Below, in pieces: positions 47,900-55,569 of a stretch of DNA of 64,000 bases. The DNA comes from Microbulbifer harenosus. Lineage in GTDB: Bacteria; Pseudomonadota; Gammaproteobacteria; Pseudomonadales; Cellvibrionaceae. The DNA is taken from assembly GCF_005771435.1 (NCBI RefSeq), contig NZ_VANI01000015.1, positions 124,001 through 188,000 of the forward strand, in the 5' to 3' direction. Within the stretch, counting starts at the first letter, position 1, and each line of letters starts with the position of its first letter. The notes beneath the pieces are model-generated. The model did no database searches, was not told the origin of the DNA, and saw nothing but the letters and a program-made list of their open reading frames with translations. Both the position numbers and the translations under genes were made by a program.

Positions 47900-48604
47900 T
47901 CATCCCTGGGGGCTGGTGAGCATGTAGCCCGCGCCGCGGATATTGATGATTAGCTCGCGGCCCGCACCCTGTTCCGCCAGCTTCTTGCGGATATTACTGA
48001 CGTGCACGTCGATGGAGCGGTCGTAAGGCATGAGTTTCCTTCCCAGGGCTTGTTCCGTAAGTACTTCTTTGCTGACCACCTCACCGGTGTGCTCCACCAG
48101 GACCTTGAGCACCGAAAACTCGGCGCCGGTCAGATTGACAGGCTGCTCCAGCCACAGGCACAGATGCTCTCTCGGCAGCAGGTGCAGAGCACCACTGCTG
48201 AGCTTGTCGTCGGAACTGCTCGTTTCAGAACGGCCGCGACGCAAAATCGCCCGCAGCCTCGCCGCCAGCTCCCGCGGGTTGCAGGGCTTGGGTAGATAGT
48301 CGTCGGCTCCCATTTCCAGGCCCACGATGCGGTCCACGGTGTCGCCCTTGGCGGTCAGCATGACCACCGGCAGCGAGTGCCCCGGACTGGCGGCGTCTTC
48401 CCGCAGTTTTCGCAGTACGTCAAAGCCGTTGTGGATTGGCAGCATCACATCCAGCACCAGTGCGTCAAAAGAGCGGCTGCGGGCCAGTTCGAGGCCGCGC
48501 CCTCCATCGTTGGCGACAGTTACCTCAAATCCCTCGCCGCGCAGGAACTCCTCCAGCAGTTCGGTGAGCTCGGTGTCGTCGTCGACCAGCAGGATGTGGC
48601 TCAT
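47900..48604 (-). CDS. CpxR-like OmpR-family response regulator
   Basis: 234 residues: receiver domain (LLVDDDTELTELLEEFL; phosphoacceptor Asp52 in LVLDVMLP; conserved Lys in MLTAKGDTVD) and an OmpR/PhoB winged-helix DNA-binding domain (TGAEFSVLKVLVEHTGEVVSKEVL, DVHVSNIRKKL). ATG 48604 has a strong GGAGG upstream; the longer frame to 48622 has none. It probably binds the TTTAC array in the divergent region beside it. Confidence 0.92.
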   Translation of the reverse strand: MSHILLVDDDTELTELLEEFLRGEGFEVTVANDGGRGLELARSRSFDALVLDVMLPIHNGFDVLRKLREDAASPGHSLPVVMLTAKGDTVDRIVGLEMGADDYLPKPCNPRELAARLRAILRRGRSETSSSDDKLSSGALHLLPREHLCLWLEQPVNLTGAEFSVLKVLVEHTGEVVSKEVLTEQALGRKLMPYDRSIDVHVSNIRKKLAEQGAGRELIINIRGAGYMLTSPQG

Positions 48605-48692
48605 AGGGCCTCCGTCATACATTCATGGCTGTTTCGATGTGAGGGGATTATATGCGCATGGCGATGCTGCACAGGGGAACGGTTTTGCCTGT

Positions 48693-48737
48693 TTTACCGT
48701 TCTTAACATTTGTTTACCGCGCTTAGCCCCTGTTTAC
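48693..48737. promoter_or_regulatory. 10-bp-phased CpxR-type operator array
   Basis: TTTAC at 48693-48697, TTAAC at 48703-48707, TTTAC at 48713-48717, TTAGC at 48723-48727 and TTTAC at 48733-48737: five repeats, each one helical turn apart. This is the reverse complement of the CpxR half-site GTAAA with 5-bp spacers, repeated. It lies between the divergent response regulator and the Spy/CpxP-like gene, so it likely controls both. Confidence 0.75.
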
Positions 48738-48849
48738 AGAGCGCCGGCCTACTATGCACCTACCGAATCGGGAAACACAGAAAGCAATTTGCAGTTTGAA
48801 CCTATCGCCTGGCGATAACGCCACGAAGCATCACTAGAGGATGAAAGTT

Positions 48850-49344
48850 ATGAACAAATGGAAAGCACTTGCAGGCAGCCTGATTATTGGTGGCGCACTC
48901 ACCACCTCCGGGCTGGTTATGGCCTTCCCCGATGGGGATCACGGTCCACGCGGTCACCACAAGGGCGGCTTCCACCGGGAGCACATGTTTGACCGACTCG
49001 CGGATGAGCTGGACCTGACCGAAGGCCAGATTGCTCAACTGGAAGCCAATCGCGAAGCTGGCAAAGAGAACCGCAAGGCGGACCGAAAAGCGATGCGTGA
49101 AGTGCATAAGCAGTTGCGTGAGGCTATCGAATCCGGCGCCGACCAGGCTGCGCTTGACACTCTGGCGGTGAAGCTCGGGCAGCTCGAAGTCAAGAAATTC
49201 CAGCAGATGCACGAGCAGCGCACGCAGTTCGAATCCATTCTGACGCCCGAGCAGAAGACCAGGCTTGACGAGCTCAAGGCCAAGCGCGAAGCGCGTCATG
49301 AGAAGCGCATGCAGCGCTGGAAGGACAGTCAGAACGACGAATGA
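48850..49344 (+). CDS. Spy/CpxP-family periplasmic protein
   Basis: 164 residues with a signal peptide (LAGSLIIGGALTTSGLVMA). The mature helix-rich part has LTxxQ-type motifs LDLTEGQIAQLE and ILTPEQKTRLDELK of the Spy/CpxP fold, an ATP-independent chaperone family; CpxP also dampens CpxA. ATG 48850 is preferred because GAGG (48837-48840) is 9 nt upstream; it directly abuts the ATG at 48841. The His-rich segment near the N-terminus (DGDHGPRGHHKGGFHREH) may bind metal. Divergent from the cpxRA-like pair. Confidence 0.88.
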   Translation: MNKWKALAGSLIIGGALTTSGLVMAFPDGDHGPRGHHKGGFHREHMFDRLADELDLTEGQIAQLEANREAGKENRKADRKAMREVHKQLREAIESGADQAALDTLAVKLGQLEVKKFQQMHEQRTQFESILTPEQKTRLDELKAKREARHEKRMQRWKDSQNDE

Positions 49345-49451
49345 ATCTGCCTGTCGGGACAGCACCCGCGGCGTTGACTCACCTACCTCTTGAGTCAGTA
49401 ATCCGTGGCCTGCCGGCGCCCACCCCAACAGCCGGCCGACCATCCTTTGGC

Positions 49452-49477
49452 GCCCCTGTGTTACAGGGGCTTTTTTT
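49452..49477 (+). terminator. Rho-independent terminator after the Spy/CpxP gene
   Basis: Stem GCCCCTGT (49452-49459) / ACAGGGGC (49463-49470) with loop GTT, followed by seven T. Confidence 0.93.
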
Positions 49478-49621
49478 CTGCGCGAATATCCGCCGCTTCC
49501 ATTTTCTGCGCCTTGCCGTACCAGCCCAATGTTGGGAAAATGCCCGCCCACCGGGCGATCTCCGGACCCGTTTCATTGCGGCTCCGGGGTCAGAGTGCCC
49601 CGAAACCGTTGAGGAGAGAGT

Positions 49622-50173
49622 GTGAGCAAGATCGGCCTGTTTTACGGAAGTGACGAGGGCAACACAGAGAGTGTTGCCCACCGCATCGTTGCCCGCCTGG
49701 GTGAGGAACGGGTTGACCTGCACGATATCGCCGACGTTACCCAGCTTGAGATCGAGAGTTACGAGCAGCTGATTTTTGGTATCCCCACCTGGGATTTTGG
49801 CCAGATTCAGTCCGACTGGGAGGATTTCTGGGAGGACGTCAAGGAAATCGACTTCAGCGGCAAAACCGTGGCGTTGTTCGGGCTTGGCGACCAGTTCGGC
49901 TACGGAGATTATTTTCTTGACGCCATGGGGATGCTGCACGATGTGATTGTGGCCAACGGCGCCGCCATCGTTGGTCACTGGCCCACGGCGGGCTACGAGT
50001 TCGAAGCCTCCAAGGCGCAGGTGCCTGGGCAGGATATCTTTGTCGGCCTCGCCATAGATGAGGACCAGCAGGAGGAGCTGACCTGTGCGCGCCTCAACGA
50101 CTGGTGCGAGCAGATTGCCGAAGAGTTTGGCCTGGAAGGCGGCGCTGACAGCATTGCCCTGCTGGAGGATTGA
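49622..50173 (+). CDS. fldB: Long-chain flavodoxin
   Basis: 183 residues. FMN phosphate-binding loop GSDEGNTESVA at the N-terminus, the first isoalloxazine loop GIPTWDFGQIQSDW and the second around GLGDQFGYGDYFLDAMG, as in long-chain flavodoxins (FldB/FldP type). Carries single electrons to reductive enzymes. GTG start preceded by GAGGAGAGA. A small conserved gene follows 7 bp later. Confidence 0.9.
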   Translation: MSKIGLFYGSDEGNTESVAHRIVARLGEERVDLHDIADVTQLEIESYEQLIFGIPTWDFGQIQSDWEDFWEDVKEIDFSGKTVALFGLGDQFGYGDYFLDAMGMLHDVIVANGAAIVGHWPTAGYEFEASKAQVPGQDIFVGLAIDEDQQEELTCARLNDWCEQIAEEFGLEGGADSIALLED

Positions 50174-50180
50174 CGCTGCT

Positions 50181-50558
50181 ATGACCCATCCCGATACCCT
50201 TTCCCTGCAGGATTTCTGGCCCTGGCTTGCGGATCACTGCAACTGCATCCTGCGCGCGGGCACGCCGGACTCCATCCTTTATGACGATGACGACTTTTTC
50301 TGGCGCTTCACCCATGAAAACCCCAACACTCTCCTGGTTCAGGTAGTGAAGGGCAAGCGACTGGTCGGTGAGGTATTCATAGAGCCGGACCTGGTCAGTT
50401 CTGTGCGTATCACGCCGGGAGAGAAGGAGGAAGTGATCTTCGACCTAATGGCCGACGCCGATGGTGAGGAGCAGGTGCTGTACTATTTTGTGATGGCCCA
50501 CGGCTACAATGTCCACGAACCGCCTGCTGCGGTGACCCGCCACGGCAGGCTGCATTGA
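50181..50558 (+). CDS. Conserved hypothetical protein downstream of flavodoxin
   Basis: 125 residues, acidic, no signal peptide or membrane segment (LSLQDFWPWLADHCNCILRAG, IEPDLVSSVRITPGEKEEVIFDLM). It starts 7 bp after the flavodoxin stop and so is co-transcribed. No function was recognised. Confidence 0.75.
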   Translation: MTHPDTLSLQDFWPWLADHCNCILRAGTPDSILYDDDDFFWRFTHENPNTLLVQVVKGKRLVGEVFIEPDLVSSVRITPGEKEEVIFDLMADADGEEQVLYYFVMAHGYNVHEPPAAVTRHGRLH

Positions 50559-50565
50559 ATGCTCA

Positions 50566-50610
50566 CTCCAAACAAAAAACGCGGCTTTAAGCCGCGTTTT
50601 TTGTTTGGAG
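50566..50610. terminator. Perfect 20-bp bidirectional terminator
   Basis: A perfect 20-bp stem, 50566-50585 and 50591-50610, with loop TTTAA. The GC core CGCGGC/GCCGCG is flanked by A6 and T6 runs, so it can terminate both strands between the convergent small gene and dapE. Confidence 0.95.
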
Positions 50611-50623
50611 TTGAAGCTGCCGG

Positions 50624-51766
50624 TTATTCAACCGGTGAATCGACCAGCAGGCCCACCAGGATTTCCCGATACATGTCCTTGATCAGGTCGAGGTCGTCGG
50701 CCTTAACGCATTCATCCACTTTGTGAATGGTAGCGTTCACCGGGCCCAGCTCAACTACCTGCGCGCCAGTCGGTGCGATAAAGCGGCCATCGGAAGTGCC
50801 GCCTGCGGTGGAGAGTTCCGTTTCGCGGCCGGTAACTTTGCGGATGGCTTCTTGGGCAGACTCTACCAGCGGGCCTTCGGCGGTGAGGAAGGGGTGGCCT
50901 GAGAGGTTGAAGTTGGCTTCGTATTTGAGCCCGTGCTTGTCAAAGATGGCGCGCGCGCGGCGCTCCAGATCTTCGGCGGTGGTCTCGGTGGAGAAGCGCC
51001 AGTTACATATGACTTTGACGTCGCCGGGTATCACGTTGGTGGCGCCGGTGCCGCCGTTGATGTTGGAAACCTGGAAGCTGGTGGCCGGGAAGAAGTCGTT
51101 GCCCTGGTCCCATTCTTCGGCGGCCAGTTCGGCGAGTGCGGGTGCGAGTTTGTGCACCGGGTTTTCTGCCAGGTGTGGGTAGGCTACGTGGCCTTGGATG
51201 CCGAATACGGTGAGCTCAAGGCCGAGGGAGCCGCGGCGGCCGTTTTTGATCACGTCGCCGGCGAGGGTTGTGCTGGATGGTTCGCCGACGAGACACCAGG
51301 TGATTTTTTCGTTGCGCGCTTCCAGCCATTCGACCACCTTCACGGTGCCGTGTTTGGCCGGGCCTTCCTCATCACTGGTGATGAGGAATGCAATGCGACC
51401 ATTGTGGTCGGGGTGGGCAGCGACGAATTCTTCGCAGGCGACGACCATGGCGGCGAGGGAGCCTTTCATGTCGGCGGCGCCACGGCCATAGAGCATGCCG
51501 TCGATGATTTTTGGCTCGAACGGCGGGTTTTGCCAGTTGGCTTCTGGGCCGGTTGGCACTACGTCAGTGTGGCCGGCGAAGGCGAAAATCGGGCCTTCTT
51601 CGCCGCGCACGGACCAGATGTTGTCGGTGTCGCCGAAGCGCAGGTGTTCAGTTTTGAAACCGATATTTTCCAGGCGCTCGAGCATGAGTTCCATACACCC
51701 CGCATCTTCGGGGGTGACGGATTGGCGACGGATGAGGTCGCAGGTGAGTTGTACTGTTGGGGTCAT
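50624..51766 (-). CDS. dapE: Succinyl-diaminopimelate desuccinylase
   Basis: M20 metallopeptidase removing succinate from N-succinyl-LL-DAP in lysine and cell wall synthesis. 380 residues: catalytic-metal motif [27 protein letters not shown] and GTSDGRFI with the second metal ligands. ATG 51766 is chosen over the upstream in-frame 51805; neither site is strong. Separated from dapD by two palindromic elements. Confidence 0.95.
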   Translation of the reverse strand: MTPTVQLTCDLIRRQSVTPEDAGCMELMLERLENIGFKTEHLRFGDTDNIWSVRGEEGPIFAFAGHTDVVPTGPEANWQNPPFEPKIIDGMLYGRGAADMKGSLAAMVVACEEFVAAHPDHNGRIAFLITSDEEGPAKHGTVKVVEWLEARNEKITWCLVGEPSSTTLAGDVIKNGRRGSLGLELTVFGIQGHVAYPHLAENPVHKLAPALAELAAEEWDQGNDFFPATSFQVSNINGGTGATNVIPGDVKVICNWRFSTETTAEDLERRARAIFDKHGLKYEANFNLSGHPFLTAEGPLVESAQEAIRKVTGRETELSTAGGTSDGRFIAPTGAQVVELGPVNATIHKVDECVKADDLDLIKDMYREILVGLLVDSPVE

Positions 51767-51822
51767 CTTGGGTTGATCTGGCTCCGTGGGTTTTTGTCGA
51801 AGCACTGTTCCTGTTTTGTGGC

Positions 51823-51947
51823 GGCCTGCCTGCCGGTGGCTGTTCGCGAGACACGGACTAGGCGTCCCCCCTCAACCCATCCCTGGGGGCTCTTCTAAAA
51901 CATCCCTGTTTTAGAAGGTCTCGCGAACAGCCCCCGGCAGGCAGGCC
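51823..51947. repeat. Large palindromic element B (125 bp)
   Basis: Arms 51823-51852 and 51918-51947 are 30 bp and complementary at 29 positions, ending GAGAC/GTCTC. An inner perfect 11-bp hairpin CTTCTAAAACA / TGTTTTAGAAG (51892-51902, 51907-51917) abuts the right arm. Read on the minus strand, the order is arm-GAGAC-CTTCT hairpin-AGAAG, then AGCCCCCAGGGATGGGT, the same core as element A, with completely different arm sequence. It lies just upstream of dapE. Confidence 0.85.
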
Positions 51948-52027
51948 TTCGCGTTGAAATTAATCACACTGAATTAATTAAGTAGTACGACCAATTTGTT
52001 GTAATCGAAGTGCAAAAGGTCGAGTAA

Positions 52028-52139
52028 GGCAAAGCGCTGGGTGGAGCCTTTCGGAACCGTCGGTGCCATGGATGGCACCGCCGGAGCGTACAGGGATGTA
52101 TTTACAGCGATTCCGAAAGGCTCCACCCAGTGATTTGCC
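52028..52139. repeat. Large palindromic element C (112 bp)
   Basis: A perfect 20-bp stem, CTGGGTGGAGCCTTTCGGAA (52037-52056) with its complement at 52111-52130, extended outward by GGCAAA / TTTGCC (52028-52033, 52134-52139). Inside is a 9-bp hairpin CGGTGCCAT / ATGGCACCG (52061-52069, 52072-52080) and the sequence GAGCGTACAGGGATGTATTT ACAGCG. The inner CCATGGATGG matches element A. It is just downstream of dapD. Confidence 0.85.
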
Positions 52140-52194
52140 GCCACCGGACCCGCTTCAAGCGGACCCCGCGGCGGAAAAGCACTCATAGCTCTAA

Positions 52195-53226
52195 TTAATT
52201 GCTATGCAGTTCCGCATTCAATTCAACCGCACTCTTGTTGGTCAAACACTCAACAGCACCGGTAGAGGAGTTGCGGCGGAACAGCAGATCAGACTTGCCC
52301 GCCAGATCGCGGGCTTTCACGGATTCAACCACCGCACCCTTGTCGTCCAGCACCGCAACCTTGGTGCCGGCAGTGATGTACAGGCCGGATTCTACCGTGC
52401 AGCGATCGCCCAGCGGAATGCCGGTGCCGGCGTTGGCACCGAGCAGGCAGCCTTCGCCGAGGGAGATCACGATGTTGCCGCCGCCGGACAGGGTGCCCAT
52501 GGTGGAGCTGCCGCCGCCGAGATCGGAACCGGCGCCCACGAAAACGCCCGCGGAGATACGGCCTTCGATCATGCCTGGGCCTTCGGTGCCCGCGTTAAAG
52601 TTGACGAAACCTTCGTGCATGATGGTGGTGCCTTCGCCCAGGTAAGCGCCGAGACGCACACGCGCGGTGTGGGCGATACGGACGCCCTTTGGCACCACGT
52701 AATTGGTCATTTTCGGGAACTTGTCCACGCAGGAAACTTCCAGCACTTCGCCGTTGAGACGCGCTTCCAGCTGGCGCGCCGGCAGCTCGGTCAAGTCGAT
52801 GGCGCCCTTGTTGGTCCAGGCTACGTTCGGCAGCTGGCCGAAGATGCCGTCCAGCCTGATTTCGTGGGGCTTTACCAGGCGGTGTGATAACAGGTGCAGT
52901 TTCAGGTAAGACTCGGGCACAGACTGCGGCGCATCGTCGCTGTGCAGTACTACCGCTACCAGCGGACGCTGTCTGTTGGCGAATTGGCGCAGAATGGCGG
53001 CCTGCGCGGTGGAGCCTGTGCTTTCCAGCTGGTTTGCCAGTGGTTCCAGCTGTGCTTCATCCAGCGCTACCGCGACGTTGCCGCCGCTGATGTCGAGAAC
53101 ACTGGTAACCGCTTTGGCTACGCCTTCAGAGGGGTAGAGCATGGGCTGGGGGAAATACACTTCCAGCCACTCGCCCTTTTCATTGCAGGTGCCTACACCG
53201 AAGCCGATGCTAAATACTTTACTCAT
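52195..53226 (-). CDS. dapD: Tetrahydrodipicolinate N-succinyltransferase (Pseudomonas-type)
   Basis: Succinylates tetrahydrodipicolinate in the DAP pathway. 343 residues, longer than E. coli DapD (274) and like the Pseudomonas aeruginosa form, with left-handed beta-helix hexapeptide repeats (IAHTARVRLGAYLGEGTTIMHEGFVNFNAG and so on). ATG 53226 is preferred over 53247 because AAGGAAA is 7 nt upstream. Confidence 0.95.
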   Translation of the reverse strand: MSKVFSIGFGVGTCNEKGEWLEVYFPQPMLYPSEGVAKAVTSVLDISGGNVAVALDEAQLEPLANQLESTGSTAQAAILRQFANRQRPLVAVVLHSDDAPQSVPESYLKLHLLSHRLVKPHEIRLDGIFGQLPNVAWTNKGAIDLTELPARQLEARLNGEVLEVSCVDKFPKMTNYVVPKGVRIAHTARVRLGAYLGEGTTIMHEGFVNFNAGTEGPGMIEGRISAGVFVGAGSDLGGGSSTMGTLSGGGNIVISLGEGCLLGANAGTGIPLGDRCTVESGLYITAGTKVAVLDDKGAVVESVKARDLAGKSDLLFRRNSSTGAVECLTNKSAVELNAELHSN

Positions 53227-53280
53227 GTTGGTTTCCTTTTCCTTCATCTGAATTTTCGGTCAAGCCGCTGGGCGCATTGG

Positions 53281-53625
53281 CTATTTGGTAAAAGCGGCGT
53301 AACTGTCGGCCTTGAATCCGAACAGCGTGTCATTGCCGTGCGTCATTACCGGACGTTTGATCAGCGTTGGCATGTCATTGGCCAGCACTTGCGCACTCGC
53401 ATTGTCGAGTGCATTTTTCTGTGCATCGCTGAGTTCGCGCCAGCTGGTGGAGCGGCGGTTGAATACCTGCTCCCAGCCGAATTCACCCAGCCAGTCCGCC
53501 AGCGGCACGCCGTTCATGCCGTCGTCGCGGAAGTCGTGAAAGGTGTAGTCCACGTTGTTTTGTTCGAGCCACTTGCGGGCCTTTTTTACGGTGTCGCAGT
53601 TCTTGATGCCGTAAAGGGTAATCAT
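53281..53625 (-). CDS. ArsC/Spx-family reductase-like protein (YffB)
   Basis: 114 residues: MITLYGIKNCDTVKKARKWL with a single N-terminal cysteine, DYTFHDFRDDG and the late RPVMTHG(N)DTLFGFK segment. The pattern is the ArsC-like/Spx family, closest to YffB. Redox or glutathione-dependent role is suggested by family but not shown. AGGAAATCC precedes ATG 53625. Common next to dapD in gammaproteobacteria. Confidence 0.9.
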   Translation of the reverse strand: MITLYGIKNCDTVKKARKWLEQNNVDYTFHDFRDDGMNGVPLADWLGEFGWEQVFNRRSTSWRELSDAQKNALDNASAQVLANDMPTLIKRPVMTHGNDTLFGFKADSYAAFTK

Positions 53626-53657
53626 CGGATTTCCTGTGAAGTTTGGGGCCGTCGGAA

Positions 53658-54326
53658 TCAGGCCTTTTTGACTTTTTTCGGATTCTTGCGCGCGGGATAA
53701 CAAGTGGTGCAGATCTCGCACACGGTGCCGTCGCAGCCGCGGGCGGAGCAGTATTCGCGGCCATAGAAAATGATCTGCAGGTGCAGCTTGTTCCATTTGT
53801 CTTTCGGGAACAGGCGCTTCAGGTCTTTTTCGGTCTGCACCACGTTCTTGCCGGAGGTGAGCCCCCAGCGCTGCGCCAGGCGGTGGATGTGGGTGTCCAC
53901 TGGAAATGCCGGGTGGCCGAAGGCCTGGGCCATCACCACGCTCGCGGTTTTGTGTCCTACCCCGGGCAGGGTTTCCAGTGCTGCCATATTTTCCGGTACT
54001 TTGCCGTGGTACTGGTTCACCAGGATTTCCGAGAGCTTCTGTATTGCCTTGGATTTCTGTGGCGACAGGCCGCAGGGACGGATCACTTCGCGGATTTTCT
54101 CCACCGGCACCTGCGCCATATCGTGGGGGTTGTCCGCGAGTTTCCACAGTGCCGGTGTGATCTGGTTAACGCGCTCGTCGGTGCACTGTGCGGACAGCAG
54201 TACCGCCACCAGCAGGGAGTAGGCGTCGAAGTGGTCGAGGGGGACCGGGGTTTCCGGGTAGAGTTCTTCCAGGCGGTTCTGGATGTAGTCTACGCGTTCC
54301 TGTTTTAAGAGATTTTTTGCGGTCAT
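53658..54326 (-). CDS. nth: Endonuclease III
   Basis: DNA glycosylase/AP lyase excising oxidised pyrimidines. 222 residues: helix-hairpin-helix LETLPGVGHKTASVV with catalytic Lys, catalytic Asp in FPVDTH. The C-terminal iron-sulfur region reads YCSARGCDGTVCEICTTC, in which the cysteine spacing differs from the classical C-X6-C-X2-C-X5-C, so the cluster ligands are uncertain. ATG 54326 fits the family start. Confidence 0.93.
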   Translation of the reverse strand: MTAKNLLKQERVDYIQNRLEELYPETPVPLDHFDAYSLLVAVLLSAQCTDERVNQITPALWKLADNPHDMAQVPVEKIREVIRPCGLSPQKSKAIQKLSEILVNQYHGKVPENMAALETLPGVGHKTASVVMAQAFGHPAFPVDTHIHRLAQRWGLTSGKNVVQTEKDLKRLFPKDKWNKLHLQIIFYGREYCSARGCDGTVCEICTTCYPARKNPKKVKKA

Positions 54327-54348
54327 TGGTTCGCCTGCAAGCAGGCTC

Positions 54349-55524
54349 CTACATACGGAAGTGGCGAATGCGCTTCGCGGCTTCGATGCATTCTTCCAGG
54401 GTGGCAACTAGGGCCATGCGCACGTATTCCGTACCGGGATTCACACCGTTGGCTTCGCGGGCCAGATAGGCGCCGGGGAGTACGGTGATGTGTTGCTGAC
54501 GGAACAGTTCGCGGGCAAAGATCTCGCCGTCGCCCACCTTAGGCCAGAGGTAAAAGCTCGCTTGTGGTTTCTGCACTTCCAGGCAGCCGTCGAGAATGTT
54601 CAGCACGGCATCGAACTTCTGCCGATAGAGTTCGCGGTTTTCCTGTACGTGCTGCTCGTCCTGCCACGCGGCGATAGATGCGTATTGGGTGGGCACTGGC
54701 ATGGCGCAGCCGTGGTAGGTGCGATACAGCAGAAATTTTTCCAGGATCTCGCCGTCGCCGGCGGCGAAACCGGAGCGCAGCCCCGGCAGGTTGGAGCGCT
54801 TCGACAGGCTGTGGAAGACCACGCAGCGGCGGTAATCATCGCGGCCGAGTTCCGCGCAGGCCTGCAGTAGACCGGCCGGTGGATTATTCTCGTCGAAATA
54901 GAGCTCGGAATAGCACTCGTCGGAGGCGATGGTGAAATCGTGCTTATCCGCCAGTGCAATCAGCTGTTTCAGTTCGTCGAGATCCAGCAGGGCACCGGTG
55001 GGGTTACCGGGGGTGCACAGATAGAGCAGGTCGCAGGATGCCCAGGCGGATTCCGGTACGCTGCTGAAGTCCGGTTTGAAGCCGGTTTCCGCGCTGCAAT
55101 TGATAAAGTGCGGTGTCGCACCGGCGAGAAATGCCGCGCCTTCGTAGATCTGGTAGAAGGGGTTCGGCATCAGCACTGTGGCGCCGGGGGAGACTACGGC
55201 CTGGGCGAAGGCGAACAGCGCCTCGCGGGTGCCGTTGACCGGAATTACCTGGGTGTCGGGGCATACGGCATTTAACTGAAAGCGATTGCGCAGCCACTGC
55301 GCGATGGTCTCCCGCAGTGGGTCTATACCCTTGGTAAGCGGGTAAGCGGCGAGCTTGTCGAGATTGTCGATCAGTTCATCGCGCACAAATGTTGGCGGTG
55401 TGTGCTTGGGCTCGCCGATGGACAGCGCGATATGAGCGAGATCCTCGGGGCCCTCGATGCCCGCTTTCAGTTTTGCCAGTTTGGCAAAAGGGTAGGGCTG
55501 CAGTTGTTGCAAATTTGGATTCAT
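54349..55524 (-). CDS. dapC: Succinyldiaminopimelate transaminase
   Basis: PLP-dependent class I/II aminotransferase converting N-succinyl-2-amino-6-ketopimelate to succinyl-DAP. 391 residues: substrate segment IALSIGEPKHTPP, YPLTKGIDPLRETIAQWL, CTPGNPTGALLD, SDECYSELYF and PLP-lysine SLSKRSNLPGLRSGF. Fits the Pseudomonas-type DapC; with dapD and dapE in the same run it covers the succinylase branch. Confidence 0.92.
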   Translation of the reverse strand: MNPNLQQLQPYPFAKLAKLKAGIEGPEDLAHIALSIGEPKHTPPTFVRDELIDNLDKLAAYPLTKGIDPLRETIAQWLRNRFQLNAVCPDTQVIPVNGTREALFAFAQAVVSPGATVLMPNPFYQIYEGAAFLAGATPHFINCSAETGFKPDFSSVPESAWASCDLLYLCTPGNPTGALLDLDELKQLIALADKHDFTIASDECYSELYFDENNPPAGLLQACAELGRDDYRRCVVFHSLSKRSNLPGLRSGFAAGDGEILEKFLLYRTYHGCAMPVPTQYASIAAWQDEQHVQENRELYRQKFDAVLNILDGCLEVQKPQASFYLWPKVGDGEIFARELFRQQHITVLPGAYLAREANGVNPGTEYVRMALVATLEECIEAAKRIRHFRM

Positions 55525-55569
55525 CGTCTTTTCTGCTTATTCGCGTGTTCTTTTCTTCGGCTCTGACAT

